A DNA stretch of 64,000 bases from positions 362,645 through 426,644 of the forward strand of contig NZ_BMVU01000003.1 in NCBI RefSeq assembly GCF_014650875.1, read 5' to 3'. This DNA is from Streptomyces minutiscleroticus. GTDB taxonomy: Bacteria > Actinomycetota > Actinomycetes > Streptomycetales > Streptomycetaceae. The notes below the pieces were generated by a model, which was given only the letters and a program-made list of their open reading frames with translations, was not told the origin of the DNA and searched no databases. Both the position numbers and the translations under genes were made by a program. This document shows, piece after piece, positions 7,510 through 15,813 of the stretch (the stretch's first letter is position 1; each line of letters begins with the position of its first letter).

Positions 7510-10359
7510 ATGGAAGATCGGTTCGTTGTCGCAGCGCCGGACGGCGTGTCCGGGGCCGGTGAGGAGCATCCGGGAGTTCCGGACGAAATTCTGCTGACGG
7601 ACTACGTGTGGGCTGCGCTGGAGCGCCACGCGTCGCGCGACTGGCGGCTGGAGACGGGGGACTTCTGGTGCCGTGTCCGGCCTCCGGCGCACCGCTCCCG
7701 GGTGCAGGGGTGGAAGCTGCATCTGTCGGCGACCCCTCTGTCCGCCCCGCTGGTGCTGGCCCGGGCCGTCGACGTCCTGGTACGCCACCGGTGCGGATTC
7801 AAGTTCGCCAAGAGCGTCGAGCGTGTCGCGGAGCTGGTGTCCAGAGCGTGCGACCGGGGCAGCGCCGGCAAGTTCATCACCGTCTACCCCGAAGCCGGCG
7901 ACGACGCCTTCCGTACGCTCGCGGAGGAACTCGACCGGGCGACCGAGGGCCTGCCCGGCCCCAGGATCCTGTCGGACGAGGCCTACCGCCGGGGGAGCCT
8001 GGTCCACTACCGGTACGGCGTCTTCGACGGTGTGCCGATGCTCAGCAACGACGGTATGTACGAGGCGCTGCTCCTCGCGCCGGACGGCACACCGGTCCTG
8101 GACCGGCGGGAGGCCCGGTTCAGGACACCGCCCTGGGCGCCGCGCGATCCGCTCTCCCCGGCGGAGGGGGGTGCGCGGTCCGCTCCGGCCGGACGGGTGG
8201 CCAGGACGGTCCTGCTGAACGAGCGGTACGAGGTGCGGCAGGCGCTGCGCCACTCCTGCGCCGGCGGTGTCTACCGCGCCCTCGACCGCGGCACCGGCGC
8301 CTCCGTCATCGTGAAGCAGGCCCGCGCGCACACCCGGGCCACGCTGACGGGGCGTGACGTCCGGGACTGCCGTCGTCACGAGGCCGGGATGCTGAGGCAC
8401 TTCGCGTCCTCCGGGGTGACGCCCCGGTTCGTGGACCTCTTCGAGCAGCAGGAGGACCTCTTCCTGGTACAGGAGGAGATCGAGGGTTCCACGCTGCGTG
8501 CATGGGTGAGGGATTCCGTGCGCTGGTCCGAGGACGGGACCTGGGGAGCCCCGCCGGACTCCGTCGCGCACGTCGTCGCCGAACTGGCCGCTCTCGTGGC
8601 GACGGTCCACGAGCGGGGCCTGGTGCTGCGCGATCTCAACCCCGCCAACGTCATGGTCCGCGAGGACGGCAGTCTGTGCCTGATCGACCTGGAACTGCTG
8701 GCCCGCCCCGGGGAGCGTCCCGTCACCCGGGCCCACACACCCGGCTACGGAGCACCGGAACAGGCCGGCGCACCCCGCGTCGGTGCCGCGCCGCAGCCGG
8801 CCGCCGACCTCTACAGCCTGGGTGCCACCCTCTTCCACCTGATCAGCGGCACGGACCCGTTGCTGGCCCCCGACCGGCCGGCCGTGCGGCCGCGGCACGA
8901 GCGACTGGCGTACTGGCTGGACCGGCTCGCTCCCGGCAACCCCAACGCGCGCCGCTTCGGTGCCCTCGCCCTCTCCCTCCTGCACGAGGACCCCGGCTCG
9001 CGCCCGGGCATCGGCGAAGTGCGACGACTGGTGTCCCGCTCCCGGAGCGCCGTGCCGACACTTCCGGACGCACCGGCGGCTCCCGCCGTCCCCCCGTGCC
9101 CCGGCACGGCACCGGGCGATGCGGCGGGCGGTCCGCTGCGGCGCATGCTCGACGACACGCTCGGCCACCTCGTCGCGACGATGCGCACCGACGACCCGGC
9201 ATGGCTCTGGACGCCGGGCAGGTCCGGTGCGAGGAGCGATCCGTGCAACGTCCAGCACGGTGCCGCGGGGATCCTCGGAACGCTCGTACGAGCCCATGAG
9301 GTGCGTCGGGACCCGGAGACGGGGAACGCCGTGCGGGATGCCGCCGGATGGATCGCCGGCGCGGTGGCACGCGAGCCCCGTATCCTGCCCGGCCTCCACT
9401 TCGGCCGGTCGGGGACGGCCTGGGCGCTGCTGGACGCCGGCCGGGCCCTCGGCGACGACGGCATCGTGCTGCTCGCCGAGGACCTGGCCCGGGCGGTCCC
9501 CGTCCGATGGCCCAACCCGGACGTCTGCCACGGCGTCGCCGGCGCCGGCCTGACCCAGCTGCGCTTCTGGGAGGTCACCGGTGAGACCGACTTCCTCAGC
9601 CGCGCGCGGCAGGCGGCCGAAGCACTGCTGGAAGGCGCGGAACACCGCGACGGACGCGTCCTGTGGCCCGTCGCCGCGGACTTCGAGTCCCGGCTGGCAG
9701 GGCGTGCCGCCTACGGCTTCGCCCACGGTGTCGCCGGGGTCGGGAGCTTCCTGCTCGCCGCGGGACGGGCGACGGGGGACGACGCCTTCACGAGCGCCGC
9801 GCGGGCGGCGGCACGCACACTGTCCATCGCGGCGCGCGAGTCGGACGGCGCCGCCCACTGGCCCGAGGACGAGGACGACGGCCGCCTGTGGACCCACTGG
9901 TGCAGCGGATCCTCCGGTGTGGGCACCTTCCTCCTGCGCGTGTGGCAGGAGGAGGGCGACGACCGGTCACTCGCCCTCGCCGGGCGGGCCGCCGTCGCGG
10001 TGCACCGCTCGCGCTGGGGCGCCGGCCCCACGCAGTGCCACGGGCTGTCCGGGGACGGTGAGTTCCTGCTCGACCTCGCCGAGGCGACCGGTGAGGAGCG
10101 CTACCGGACCTGGGCCGAGGACGTCGCGACGGGCATCCTCGTACGCCACGTGGTGCGGGAGGGCCGCGTGCTGCCCGTGGACGAGACGGGGACGGGCACG
10201 GCGGCCGGCTTCGGCACCGGCCTCGCCGGGATCGCGGCGTTCCTGCTGAGAATGGTCCACGGCGGCCCACGCCCATGGACGCCCCGTTCGATTCCTCGTA
10301 CGGCCAGGAATGTCGAGAAAGCGGGAGAACAGCGGGAGAACACAGGTGAAAGGAGGTGA
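7510..10359 (+). CDS. lanL: Class IV lanthipeptide synthetase LanL (lyase-kinase-cyclase)
   Basis: A 949-residue three-domain enzyme. Residues about 1-215 form the phospho-Ser/Thr lyase domain (KLHLSATPLSAPLVL and FKFAKSVERVAEL regions). About 235-510 is a protein-kinase domain with VIVKQAR lysine, catalytic loop LRDLNPANVM and metal motif DLE in place of DFG. About 545-945 is a LanC-like cyclase. The cyclase keeps all three zinc ligands, Cys798 (HWCSG) and Cys843-His844 (QCHGLSG). This separates class IV LanL from class III LanKC, which lacks them. The enzyme phosphorylates and eliminates Ser/Thr in a leader-bearing peptide, then closes lanthionine rings. The stop lies inside the Shine-Dalgarno sequence of the precursor gene. 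No dedicated transporter or protease gene is adjacent. The SD at 7502-7508 is unusually close to the ATG. Confidence 0.93.
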   Translation: MEDRFVVAAPDGVSGAGEEHPGVPDEILLTDYVWAALERHASRDWRLETGDFWCRVRPPAHRSRVQGWKLHLSATPLSAPLVLARAVDVLVRHRCGFKFAKSVERVAELVSRACDRGSAGKFITVYPEAGDDAFRTLAEELDRATEGLPGPRILSDEAYRRGSLVHYRYGVFDGVPMLSNDGMYEALLLAPDGTPVLDRREARFRTPPWAPRDPLSPAEGGARSAPAGRVARTVLLNERYEVRQALRHSCAGGVYRALDRGTGASVIVKQARAHTRATLTGRDVRDCRRHEAGMLRHFASSGVTPRFVDLFEQQEDLFLVQEEIEGSTLRAWVRDSVRWSEDGTWGAPPDSVAHVVAELAALVATVHERGLVLRDLNPANVMVREDGSLCLIDLELLARPGERPVTRAHTPGYGAPEQAGAPRVGAAPQPAADLYSLGATLFHLISGTDPLLAPDRPAVRPRHERLAYWLDRLAPGNPNARRFGALALSLLHEDPGSRPGIGEVRRLVSRSRSAVPTLPDAPAAPAVPPCPGTAPGDAAGGPLRRMLDDTLGHLVATMRTDDPAWLWTPGRSGARSDPCNVQHGAAGILGTLVRAHEVRRDPETGNAVRDAAGWIAGAVAREPRILPGLHFGRSGTAWALLDAGRALGDDGIVLLAEDLARAVPVRWPNPDVCHGVAGAGLTQLRFWEVTGETDFLSRARQAAEALLEGAEHRDGRVLWPVAADFESRLAGRAAYGFAHGVAGVGSFLLAAGRATGDDAFTSAARAAARTLSIAARESDGAAHWPEDEDDGRLWTHWCSGSSGVGTFLLRVWQEEGDDRSLALAGRAAVAVHRSRWGAGPTQCHGLSGDGEFLLDLAEATGEERYRTWAEDVATGILVRHVVREGRVLPVDETGTGTAAGFGTGLAGIAAFLLRMVHGGPRPWTPRSIPRTARNVEKAGEQRENTGERR

Positions 10360-10365
10360 ATTCCC

Positions 10366-10506
10366 ATGGAAGAAGAGACCACGGTCGACGTGCTCGCTCT
10401 GCAGATCCTCGAAGTGGACGACGAGCCGGACCAGGGCGTGTGCGTGGACGCCATGTGCCCCATCCTCACCCTAGGGTCCGACTCCTGTGAAGTGGCGGCG
10501 GAATGA
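10366..10506 (+). CDS. lanA: Class IV lanthipeptide precursor peptide LanA
   Basis: A 46-residue ORF too short for usual gene calling. It starts at ATG 10366, seven bases after a perfect anti-16S ribosome binding site AAAGGAGGTGA (10349-10359) that overlaps the lanL stop. The acidic leader (about residues 1-23) contains the LanKC/LanL recognition-type motif VLALQILE (residues 9-16). The probable core, from about Gly24, has Cys26, Cys31, Thr35, Ser38, Ser40 and Cys41, in segments GVCVDAMCPILTLG and SDSCEVAAE. Ser38 to Cys41 can form a conventional ring; Cys26 and Cys31 lie N-terminal to the dehydratable residues. The order lanL then lanA is inverted relative to many class III/IV loci. The identification rests on position, leader motif and Ser/Thr/Cys content. 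Confidence 0.88.
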   Translation: MEEETTVDVLALQILEVDDEPDQGVCVDAMCPILTLGSDSCEVAAE

Positions 10507-10608
10507 GGTGAAAGACCGGATGACGGGTCCACCGTCATGCTCCGACCACGCGCTTTCGCAAGGCGGGCTGTCCGGAGACGGGCCGTCCGACCGGTGAACG
10601 GCGAAACA

Positions 10609-10680
10609 GGAAGTGCCTCTGGCCGGCGGGGATCGGACGTGCCGAAGTACACGTCCTCGCCGTCGTCGGAGGCACTTTCC
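10609..10680. terminator. Long three-helix hairpin between lanA and the convergent regulator gene
   Basis: Outer arms GGAAGTGCCTC (10609-10619) and GAGGCACTTTCC (10669-10680) pair with one bulged T. Inside, CGGCGGG pairs with CTCGCCG (one G-U), and the apical GACGTG/CACGTC stem is perfect with an 8-nt loop. It lies about 100 bp after lanA and 68 bp before the stop of the leftward response-regulator gene, so it can serve as a bidirectional terminator. A structured RNA role is possible. Confidence 0.6.
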
Positions 10681-10748
10681 CCTGAGGCGGCGCGTCCGAG
10701 CCGCGCCCCGTCGCGCGTCCTCGGCTCGGCTCCGTCCGTGATGAACCG

Positions 10749-11417
10749 TTACGGCGCCGTCTTGCGCTGCCCCAGGCCGGCTTCCCGGGCGCGCACGATC
10801 GCGTCCGCCCGGTCGGCGGCGTGCAGCTTCGCGAAGATGTTGGAGATGTGGTTGCGCACGGTCTTGGGACTGAGCACGAGCTGACGGGCGATGTGCGCGT
10901 TGTTCCGTCCCTGGGCGATGAGGTCCAGCACTTCGTGCTCACGTTGCGTCAGGGTCGGGAAGGCCTCCGCGTGGTGTTCCGTCACCGGGGTGGTGAAGAA
11001 CTGCGTGACCCAGGACGCGACCGCCGGGCTGGTGATGAAGCCGCCGCTCGCCACGGCGTGGACCGCGCGCAGCAGCTCGGCCGCGCCGGCCTCCTTCAGG
11101 AGGTAGCCGCGTGCTCCGGCGCGCAGGGCGGCGAAGACGGAGTCGCCGTCCTCCACCATGGTGAGCACGAGCACGGCGATGTGAGGGCTCTGCCGGACGA
11201 TCACCCGGGTGGCTTCGACCCCGCCGACGCGAGGCATCCGCAGGTCCATCATCACCACGTCGGGTTGCAGGTCCGCCGCCGCTTCGATCGCCTCCTCGCT
11301 GGTGCTCGCCTCGGCGATCACCTCGATGTCCTCCGCCATCTCCAGAAGCGCCCGCACGCCCGCCCGTATCGAGGGATGGTCGTCGGCGATGACGACCTGT
11401 ATCCGGTCCGAGCTCAT
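10749..11417 (-). CDS. LuxR/NarL-family response regulator
   Basis: A 222-residue two-component regulator. The receiver domain (residues 1-125) has the acidic pocket (IADDHP), the phosphoacceptor Asp in VVMMDLRMP (about residue 54), and the conserved Thr and Lys (LVLTM, LLKEAG). The C-terminal LuxR helix-turn-helix (about 155-215) reads LTQREHEVLDLIAQGRNNAHIARQLVLSPKTVRNHISNI across positions 157-195. The start ATG overlaps the stop of the upstream kinase gene by one base (TGATG), so kinase and regulator are co-translated partners. It is the best candidate to bind the three DevR-like boxes at 13.7-15.3 kb. The gene converges on the lanthipeptide locus, so control of lanL is possible but not shown. 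Confidence 0.92.
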   Translation of the reverse strand: MSSDRIQVVIADDHPSIRAGVRALLEMAEDIEVIAEASTSEEAIEAAADLQPDVVMMDLRMPRVGGVEATRVIVRQSPHIAVLVLTMVEDGDSVFAALRAGARGYLLKEAGAAELLRAVHAVASGGFITSPAVASWVTQFFTTPVTEHHAEAFPTLTQREHEVLDLIAQGRNNAHIARQLVLSPKTVRNHISNIFAKLHAADRADAIVRAREAGLGQRKTAP

Positions 11418-13633
11418 CAATCGGTCACCGCCTCCCTGATGGGCAGGTGCACCTCGACGACGGTGCCGCCTTCGTCCCCCCGGTAGACGCGGCATGTGCC
11501 GCGCAGCTCCTCGGCGCGCTCGCGCATGGAGATCAGACCGCCGCCGGACCTGACCCGCTCGGGCAGGCCCCGGCCGTTGTCGCAGATCCTGACGGACAGC
11601 GTCGGCCCGCGGGCCAGCCGGACGCGGCAGAGGGACGCCTGGGCGTGCCGGATGGCGTTGTTCACGGCCTCGACGCTGATCCAGAAGGCGGCGACCTCCA
11701 CGGCGGCGGGCAGGTCGCCCAGGTCGCCCTCCTGGGCGACCAGGACCTGCATACGGCTCGACGTGTCCGGCCGGGACAGCTGGCTCGTGCGTTCACGCAG
11801 CGCACCGGCGAGCCCGAGCTGGTCCAGGGCCGGCGGCCGCAGGTTGTAGACCAGACCCCGGATGTCGCCGATCAGGGATCGGGTGAGCGCGATCTGCTCG
11901 TCGAGATGTCTGCCGGCGGCGTCGGGGTTCCGCCTGAGCAGTTCCCGGGCGGCCTCCATGCGCATGATGCCGGCGGCGAGGTTCGGGCCCAGACCGTCGT
12001 GGATGCGGTGATGGAGCCGGCGCCGCTCCTCCTCCCGCGCCAGGACGATCTGCTCCCGTGACTGCTGGAGCTCATTGGTCAGCAGCACCATGGACGCGGC
12101 GCCGCTGACCTGACGGGCCAGGGTGTCCAGCAGGCGGCGGTCAGCCGGCCCGAAGGGCTCCTGCCCGGGGCTGACGGCCAGGGTCAGCCGGCCCCGTACG
12201 CCGTCGGCCAGCGCAAGGGGCAGGGTGACCGACCGGCCGGTGTCACGGCCGTAGCCGACCTGGACCGCGAACCGGCTCTGCGCGCGGCGCAGTTCGATGG
12301 CCGCGAAGGGCAGCCGGAGGGTCTGGGCGACCGTCTCCACGACCGTCTGCAGCACCAGCCGCGGATCCTCGGCGGCGTCGATGCGGCCCAGGCGGGACAG
12401 GACCTTGAACGGATCGTCCCGTTCGCCGTACACCAGCCGCCCGACCCGGCGGCGCAGGAAGGAGTGCAGCGGCGGCGCGATGAGTCCGATCAGCCCGCCG
12501 GCCAGCACGGCCGCCAGGGTGGGATGGGTGACGAAGACCCGGCTCAGCACCCAGGCGCCGGCCAGGTAGATGCCCACCACCGACGCGGTCAGGCTCCCGT
12601 ACAGCAGGGAGCGGCGGACGATGACCTCGACGTCGAACAGCCGGTAGCGGAGGATCGCCGCGCTGAGCGCCACGGGCGGCGGCAGGTAGATCAACGCCAT
12701 GAGGTTCGACGGCGGGACGGGCCACCCCATGAGGTTCGGGACGCCCCAGACCGCCAGGAACGCCAGCCCGCCGAGGGCCAGTGCCAGCAGCACCCAGCGC
12801 ACCCGCCGCCGGGACTCGATGTCACTGGTCGCCCGGTAGCTCAGGAAGAGGAGCACCGCGGCGAGCAGGGGAAGGACCAGGCTGGGCATCAGGGAGAACT
12901 GGGCGATGAGGCCGCGCACTTCCGGGGTGCTGCGGGCGGAGGGCAGCATCCACGCCAGATAGATGCCGTGCAGCAGCAGGGGCAGGCTGTAGACCGCGAC
13001 GATCCGCCGCCGGGTGACCGTGAGCCCGGTGCCGGGAGCCACCAGCGAGAAATGGGCTATCGCGCCCCACATGAGCGCCAGCGCGAGTTCGCCGGCGGCC
13101 TCCATGGCCGTCGGGCCGTGGGCGGCCAGCCGGAACGCCTGATCACCGAGCAGGTACGTGACGGTCCCGCAGAACGCGAGGAACGCGACCAGCATCAGTG
13201 CCTGTGCCGCCGGGTCGGCGGCCCGTGCATGGAACACGAAGACGGCCGTCGCCAGCAGAGCCAGCAGTGTGAGCAGTGACGGCCAGGACTGGACCAGGAA
13301 TCCCGCGACCGGGAAGTCCTGGAGCCGGAAGGTCACCTGTTCCAGGTCTCCGTCCCGCAGCACCGTGTAGGTGAGGGTGCTGCCGACGTGTACCGGGCGG
13401 TCGGGAGGATAGGACCGCAGCGGAATCCCGTCGATCGCCGTCACCACGTCCCCGCTGCGCAGTCCTGTCGCGTCGTCCAGGACCGACGAGACGGTCATCC
13501 GGTCGCCGTGGAACGTGCCCTTCGACAGTTGCACGCTGGTTCCGTCCGAAGGACCGACGACGCGGATCCACAGGATCACAGCGGTCAGCAGGACGAGGGC
13601 CGAACATATCCCGGCGGTCGCATAACGGCTCAT
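11417..13633 (-). CDS. Sensor histidine kinase with PDZ, polytopic membrane and GAF domains
   Basis: A 738-residue membrane kinase. Order: signal-anchor helix (about 5-25), an extracytoplasmic PDZ-like domain (about 40-105, with LRSGDVVTAIDGIPL), seven or so membrane helices (about 120-310), a GAF-like domain (about 395-540), HisKA_3 with the phosphorylated His in RLHHRIHDGLGPNLA, and an HATPase domain ending DNGRGLP and GGLISMRERAEEL. It should sense a signal at or in the membrane and phosphorylate the co-translated NarL-type regulator. Starts at 13765, 13687 and 13633 are possible. I chose 13633 because the first helix begins there, AGGGG lies 9 bp upstream, and it puts the DevR-like box at the same distance as in two neighbouring genes. 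Confidence 0.88.
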   Translation of the reverse strand: MSRYATAGICSALVLLTAVILWIRVVGPSDGTSVQLSKGTFHGDRMTVSSVLDDATGLRSGDVVTAIDGIPLRSYPPDRPVHVGSTLTYTVLRDGDLEQVTFRLQDFPVAGFLVQSWPSLLTLLALLATAVFVFHARAADPAAQALMLVAFLAFCGTVTYLLGDQAFRLAAHGPTAMEAAGELALALMWGAIAHFSLVAPGTGLTVTRRRIVAVYSLPLLLHGIYLAWMLPSARSTPEVRGLIAQFSLMPSLVLPLLAAVLLFLSYRATSDIESRRRVRWVLLALALGGLAFLAVWGVPNLMGWPVPPSNLMALIYLPPPVALSAAILRYRLFDVEVIVRRSLLYGSLTASVVGIYLAGAWVLSRVFVTHPTLAAVLAGGLIGLIAPPLHSFLRRRVGRLVYGERDDPFKVLSRLGRIDAAEDPRLVLQTVVETVAQTLRLPFAAIELRRAQSRFAVQVGYGRDTGRSVTLPLALADGVRGRLTLAVSPGQEPFGPADRRLLDTLARQVSGAASMVLLTNELQQSREQIVLAREEERRRLHHRIHDGLGPNLAAGIMRMEAARELLRRNPDAAGRHLDEQIALTRSLIGDIRGLVYNLRPPALDQLGLAGALRERTSQLSRPDTSSRMQVLVAQEGDLGDLPAAVEVAAFWISVEAVNNAIRHAQASLCRVRLARGPTLSVRICDNGRGLPERVRSGGGLISMRERAEELRGTCRVYRGDEGGTVVEVHLPIREAVTD

Positions 13634-13722
13634 GGTGGTCGGCCCCTGCGCTCCGAGCCCGCTGCCGCCGAACGAGATCCGCGCCATGGTTCCAGGTTCG
13701 CAGGGGCCATGTGCGTCGTCAT

Positions 13723-13736
13723 GGGGCAGCGGTCCC
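13723..13736 (-). promoter_or_regulatory. DevR/DosR-like box upstream of the kinase-regulator operon
   Basis: Read on the minus strand the 14-mer is GGGACCGCTGCCCC, an inverted repeat of GGG(A/G)C around four bases. Its first base is 103 bp from the chosen kinase ATG. Its form resembles the GGGAC-type DevR/DosR/OsdR operator and matches the sites at 14244 and 15332, suggesting autoregulation. Binding is inference. Confidence 0.5.
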
Positions 13737-14243
13737 AAATGCTGGTCTGTCGCCTCACCTCGCATGTCCCGCGGTGAACCGCGTCAGCGGGGCCGGTCCG
13801 TGCGGGCGGCCCGCCGCGAGGAGGGTGGGGGGAAGGCGGCTGAGGATGCCGGGCGGTGTCCGGCACGGGCGGAGCGGATCGGTGGAACAGCTGGAACCCG
13901 ATGCGATCGTTCTCCGTCGTGCCGGTCCCGGCGAGCAGATCACGAAGAGCGCGGGACAGTGCTGCGTCTGTTCCCCGACGGGCGCCCGGGACGTCCGCCG
14001 CACGCCGGGGAACCGGCGGGGCGGGAGCACCACCGGTCCTCCGGGCCGACCGCGGTCCTGACGGGCGCAACCGGCCCGCGCCGACCGGCCGGCCCCGGAG
14101 AACCCGGTCGAGTAACATCCGATGTCACGTCTTGGGCCGTCATCGCTGACACCACCTGGTCCTGTGACCGTCGATTCGATTATGGCAGCGCCCGCCCGAT
14201 CGACGAAAGGCGCCCGCGATGCCAGAAGCGCCCGTCACAGGAT
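13737..14243. other. Gene-free stretch between the kinase operon and the lipase gene
   Basis: About 500 bp with open frames on several strands but no start with a ribosome binding site and no recognisable family. A leftward frame around 13850-13990 has protein-like composition, possibly a relic, but I cannot name it. Confidence 0.35.
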
Positions 14244-14257
14244 GGGACTTCGCTCCC
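14244..14257 (+). promoter_or_regulatory. DevR/DosR-like box upstream of the lipase gene
   Basis: GGGACTTCGCTCCC, followed by TGCTGGACGGGAC. It sits 101 bp before the lipase ATG and is part of an approximately 36-bp direct repeat shared with the site at 15332. One base of the right half-site departs from perfect symmetry. Confidence 0.55.
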
Positions 14258-14344
14258 TGCTGGACGGGACGGGGGGCGTCGCACCCTCTGAGCAGCACGA
14301 CCGAGGCCAGGGTGGACCAGCGCAGCCGAAGGAAGGCCACAACG

Positions 14345-15259
14345 ATGTCACCTCAGCAAGCCCCTTCCGTCCCGTCCGCCGGAGTCACACCGTCCGCGCC
14401 CGTCGTCACCGGCACAGGACGCGGACCGCTCGATGCCGATCCACCCCGTGTCCTCGGGGGGCCGCGGACGGGACTGCCGGGGTGGTGCCCTTCCCGCGTC
14501 CGGACGGCGGTCGGCGAACTGGGCGCCCTGGTCCGGCTGGTTCCCCGGACGCCGGTGCTGACCGGGGCCGCCAGGGCCGAAGCGGTCGCCGTCACCGCCG
14601 CCCCGACCGGCCTCCAGCGGGCGCCGGCGGCCGGCACGGCCAGGCCGGTGGTCCTGGTGCACGGCTATCTGACCAGTGACCAGTGCTGGGACCCCCTTCT
14701 GCCGCACCTGCGCCGGGCGGGGTTCCACGACGTCACCACCCTGCGCTACGACACCCTGCGCACCGACATCACACAGGCCGCCGCCGTACTCGCCCGTGCC
14801 GTGCGAACCCTCGTGCGGCGCAGCGGCGCCGACGGTGTGCACCTGATCGGCTACAGCCTCGGCGGTCTGGCCGTGCGCTACGCGGTACAGCGGCTGGGAA
14901 CGGACGCCGAAGCGCTCGGCGCGATCACCGTGGCGACGCCGCATCAGGGCACGGTGCTGGCGCGAGCGGCGGTGGGGCCCGCCGCCGGACAGATGCGCAC
15001 CGGCTCCGCGCTGCTCGCCGGTCTGCCCGCGATCGGGACCGAGCGCGACGTGCGGTGGTCCCTCATCGCCGCGAAATCCGATCCCGTCGTGTCGGTGTCC
15101 AGTGCGACAGCCGGTCACCACGCCGCGTCCGTCTGCGTCCCGGGCTGCGGCCACCTCAGCGTCATCGCCTCCCCGCACACGGCGGACGCGGTCATCCGGC
15201 ACCTCCTGCACGTCGAAGCCGGTGACCGGACCGGCGGCGGCCTGCCCCTGGCGGGGTGA
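14345..15259 (+). CDS. Alpha/beta-fold lipase/esterase (triacylglycerol-lipase-like)
   Basis: A 304-residue hydrolase. The fold begins near residue 100 with the oxyanion loop VVLVHGYLTSDQCWDP. The nucleophile Ser is in GYSLGGLAVRYA, followed by ATPHQGT, which is typical of secreted lipases and PGAP1-like esterases. The catalytic Asp (KSDPVVS) and His (GCGHLSV) are visible. The first 95 residues are Pro/Ala-rich without a clear signal peptide, so export is uncertain. The ATG at 14345 follows GAAGGAAGG with good spacing; the frame is open upstream but lacks a better start. The gene carries a DevR-like box 101 bp upstream, so it is probably part of a small local regulon. Confidence 0.82.
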   Translation: MSPQQAPSVPSAGVTPSAPVVTGTGRGPLDADPPRVLGGPRTGLPGWCPSRVRTAVGELGALVRLVPRTPVLTGAARAEAVAVTAAPTGLQRAPAAGTARPVVLVHGYLTSDQCWDPLLPHLRRAGFHDVTTLRYDTLRTDITQAAAVLARAVRTLVRRSGADGVHLIGYSLGGLAVRYAVQRLGTDAEALGAITVATPHQGTVLARAAVGPAAGQMRTGSALLAGLPAIGTERDVRWSLIAAKSDPVVSVSSATAGHHAASVCVPGCGHLSVIASPHTADAVIRHLLHVEAGDRTGGGLPLAG

Positions 15260-15331
15260 CGCGGACCGGGGAACCGGGCCGCCGGCCGGGCAGGGGCGCT
15301 TCGGCGGCGCGGGCGGAACCCGTGAAGGGAT

Positions 15332-15345
15332 GGGACTGCGGTCCC
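15332..15345 (+). promoter_or_regulatory. Perfect DevR/DosR-like palindrome upstream of a mini-gene
   Basis: GGGACTGCGGTCCC is a perfect 5-4-5 inverted repeat, very close to the DosR core GGGACTNNNGTCCC. It is followed by CGGACGGGAC, as in the copy at 14244. It lies 103 bp upstream of ATG 15435. Confidence 0.6.
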
Positions 15346-15434
15346 TGTCGGACGGGACAGCGGACGCCGAAGAATCTACGGCATCACCGCGGTTCGCACC
15401 GGTGAGCCGGCACTTCGGAGAGGGGACCACCACC

Positions 15435-15524
15435 ATGTCGCCGCGCACAGCCCGCCCGGCTCCGTCCGACGAGGCCGTGCCGCGCGCGCTCCACTCCGAG
15501 CGGCGGAGTGCGCCGGCCCTCTGA
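15435..15524 (+). CDS. 29-residue peptide mini-gene between a DevR-like box and a terminator
   Basis: Begins MSPRTARPAPSDEAV, preceded by GGAGAGGGGACC (SD about 15417-15426) and ended 3 bp before a strong hairpin. The peptide is basic, Pro/Ala/Arg-rich, and has no membrane segment or recognisable family. The leader (GGGAC box, GGACGGGAC half-site, start MSP about 102 bp downstream) mirrors that of the lipase gene. It may therefore be a duplicated promoter and leader with a truncated reading frame, a genuine small protein, or the decoy frame of a small RNA. Function unknown. Confidence 0.4.
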   Translation: MSPRTARPAPSDEAVPRALHSERRSAPAL

Positions 15525-15527
15525 ACG

Positions 15528-15569
15528 GGTGCCTGCGCTGCTTTCACGGGGGGAAGCAGCGCAGGCACC
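15528..15569 (+). terminator. Hairpin terminator of the 29-codon mini-gene
   Basis: A perfect 16-bp stem (15528-15543 with 15554-15569) and a 10-nt loop begin 3 bp after the mini-gene stop. It defines a transcript of roughly 200 nt from the DevR-like box region. Confidence 0.75.
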
Positions 15570-15813
15570 ACTTTCCGGGCCCGGCCGGCCCCCGGGCGGA
15601 CGACGCCGGTCCGGTCCGGCGCGACCGGCCCGCCGGCGCATCGCGCGCACGACGGCCGCCGGCGGGCGGCACCCGTCCGCGCACGGCTCACCCACACGCA
15701 CAGGCGAACGCGTTGCCCCGCGCACGACGAGACCGTCCATCAGGACTCAGCCCTCACCGCCGGCGGCCGGAGCGCCGTATCCGTGCACAGTCCGTGCGGA
15801 CAACCAGGAGACC

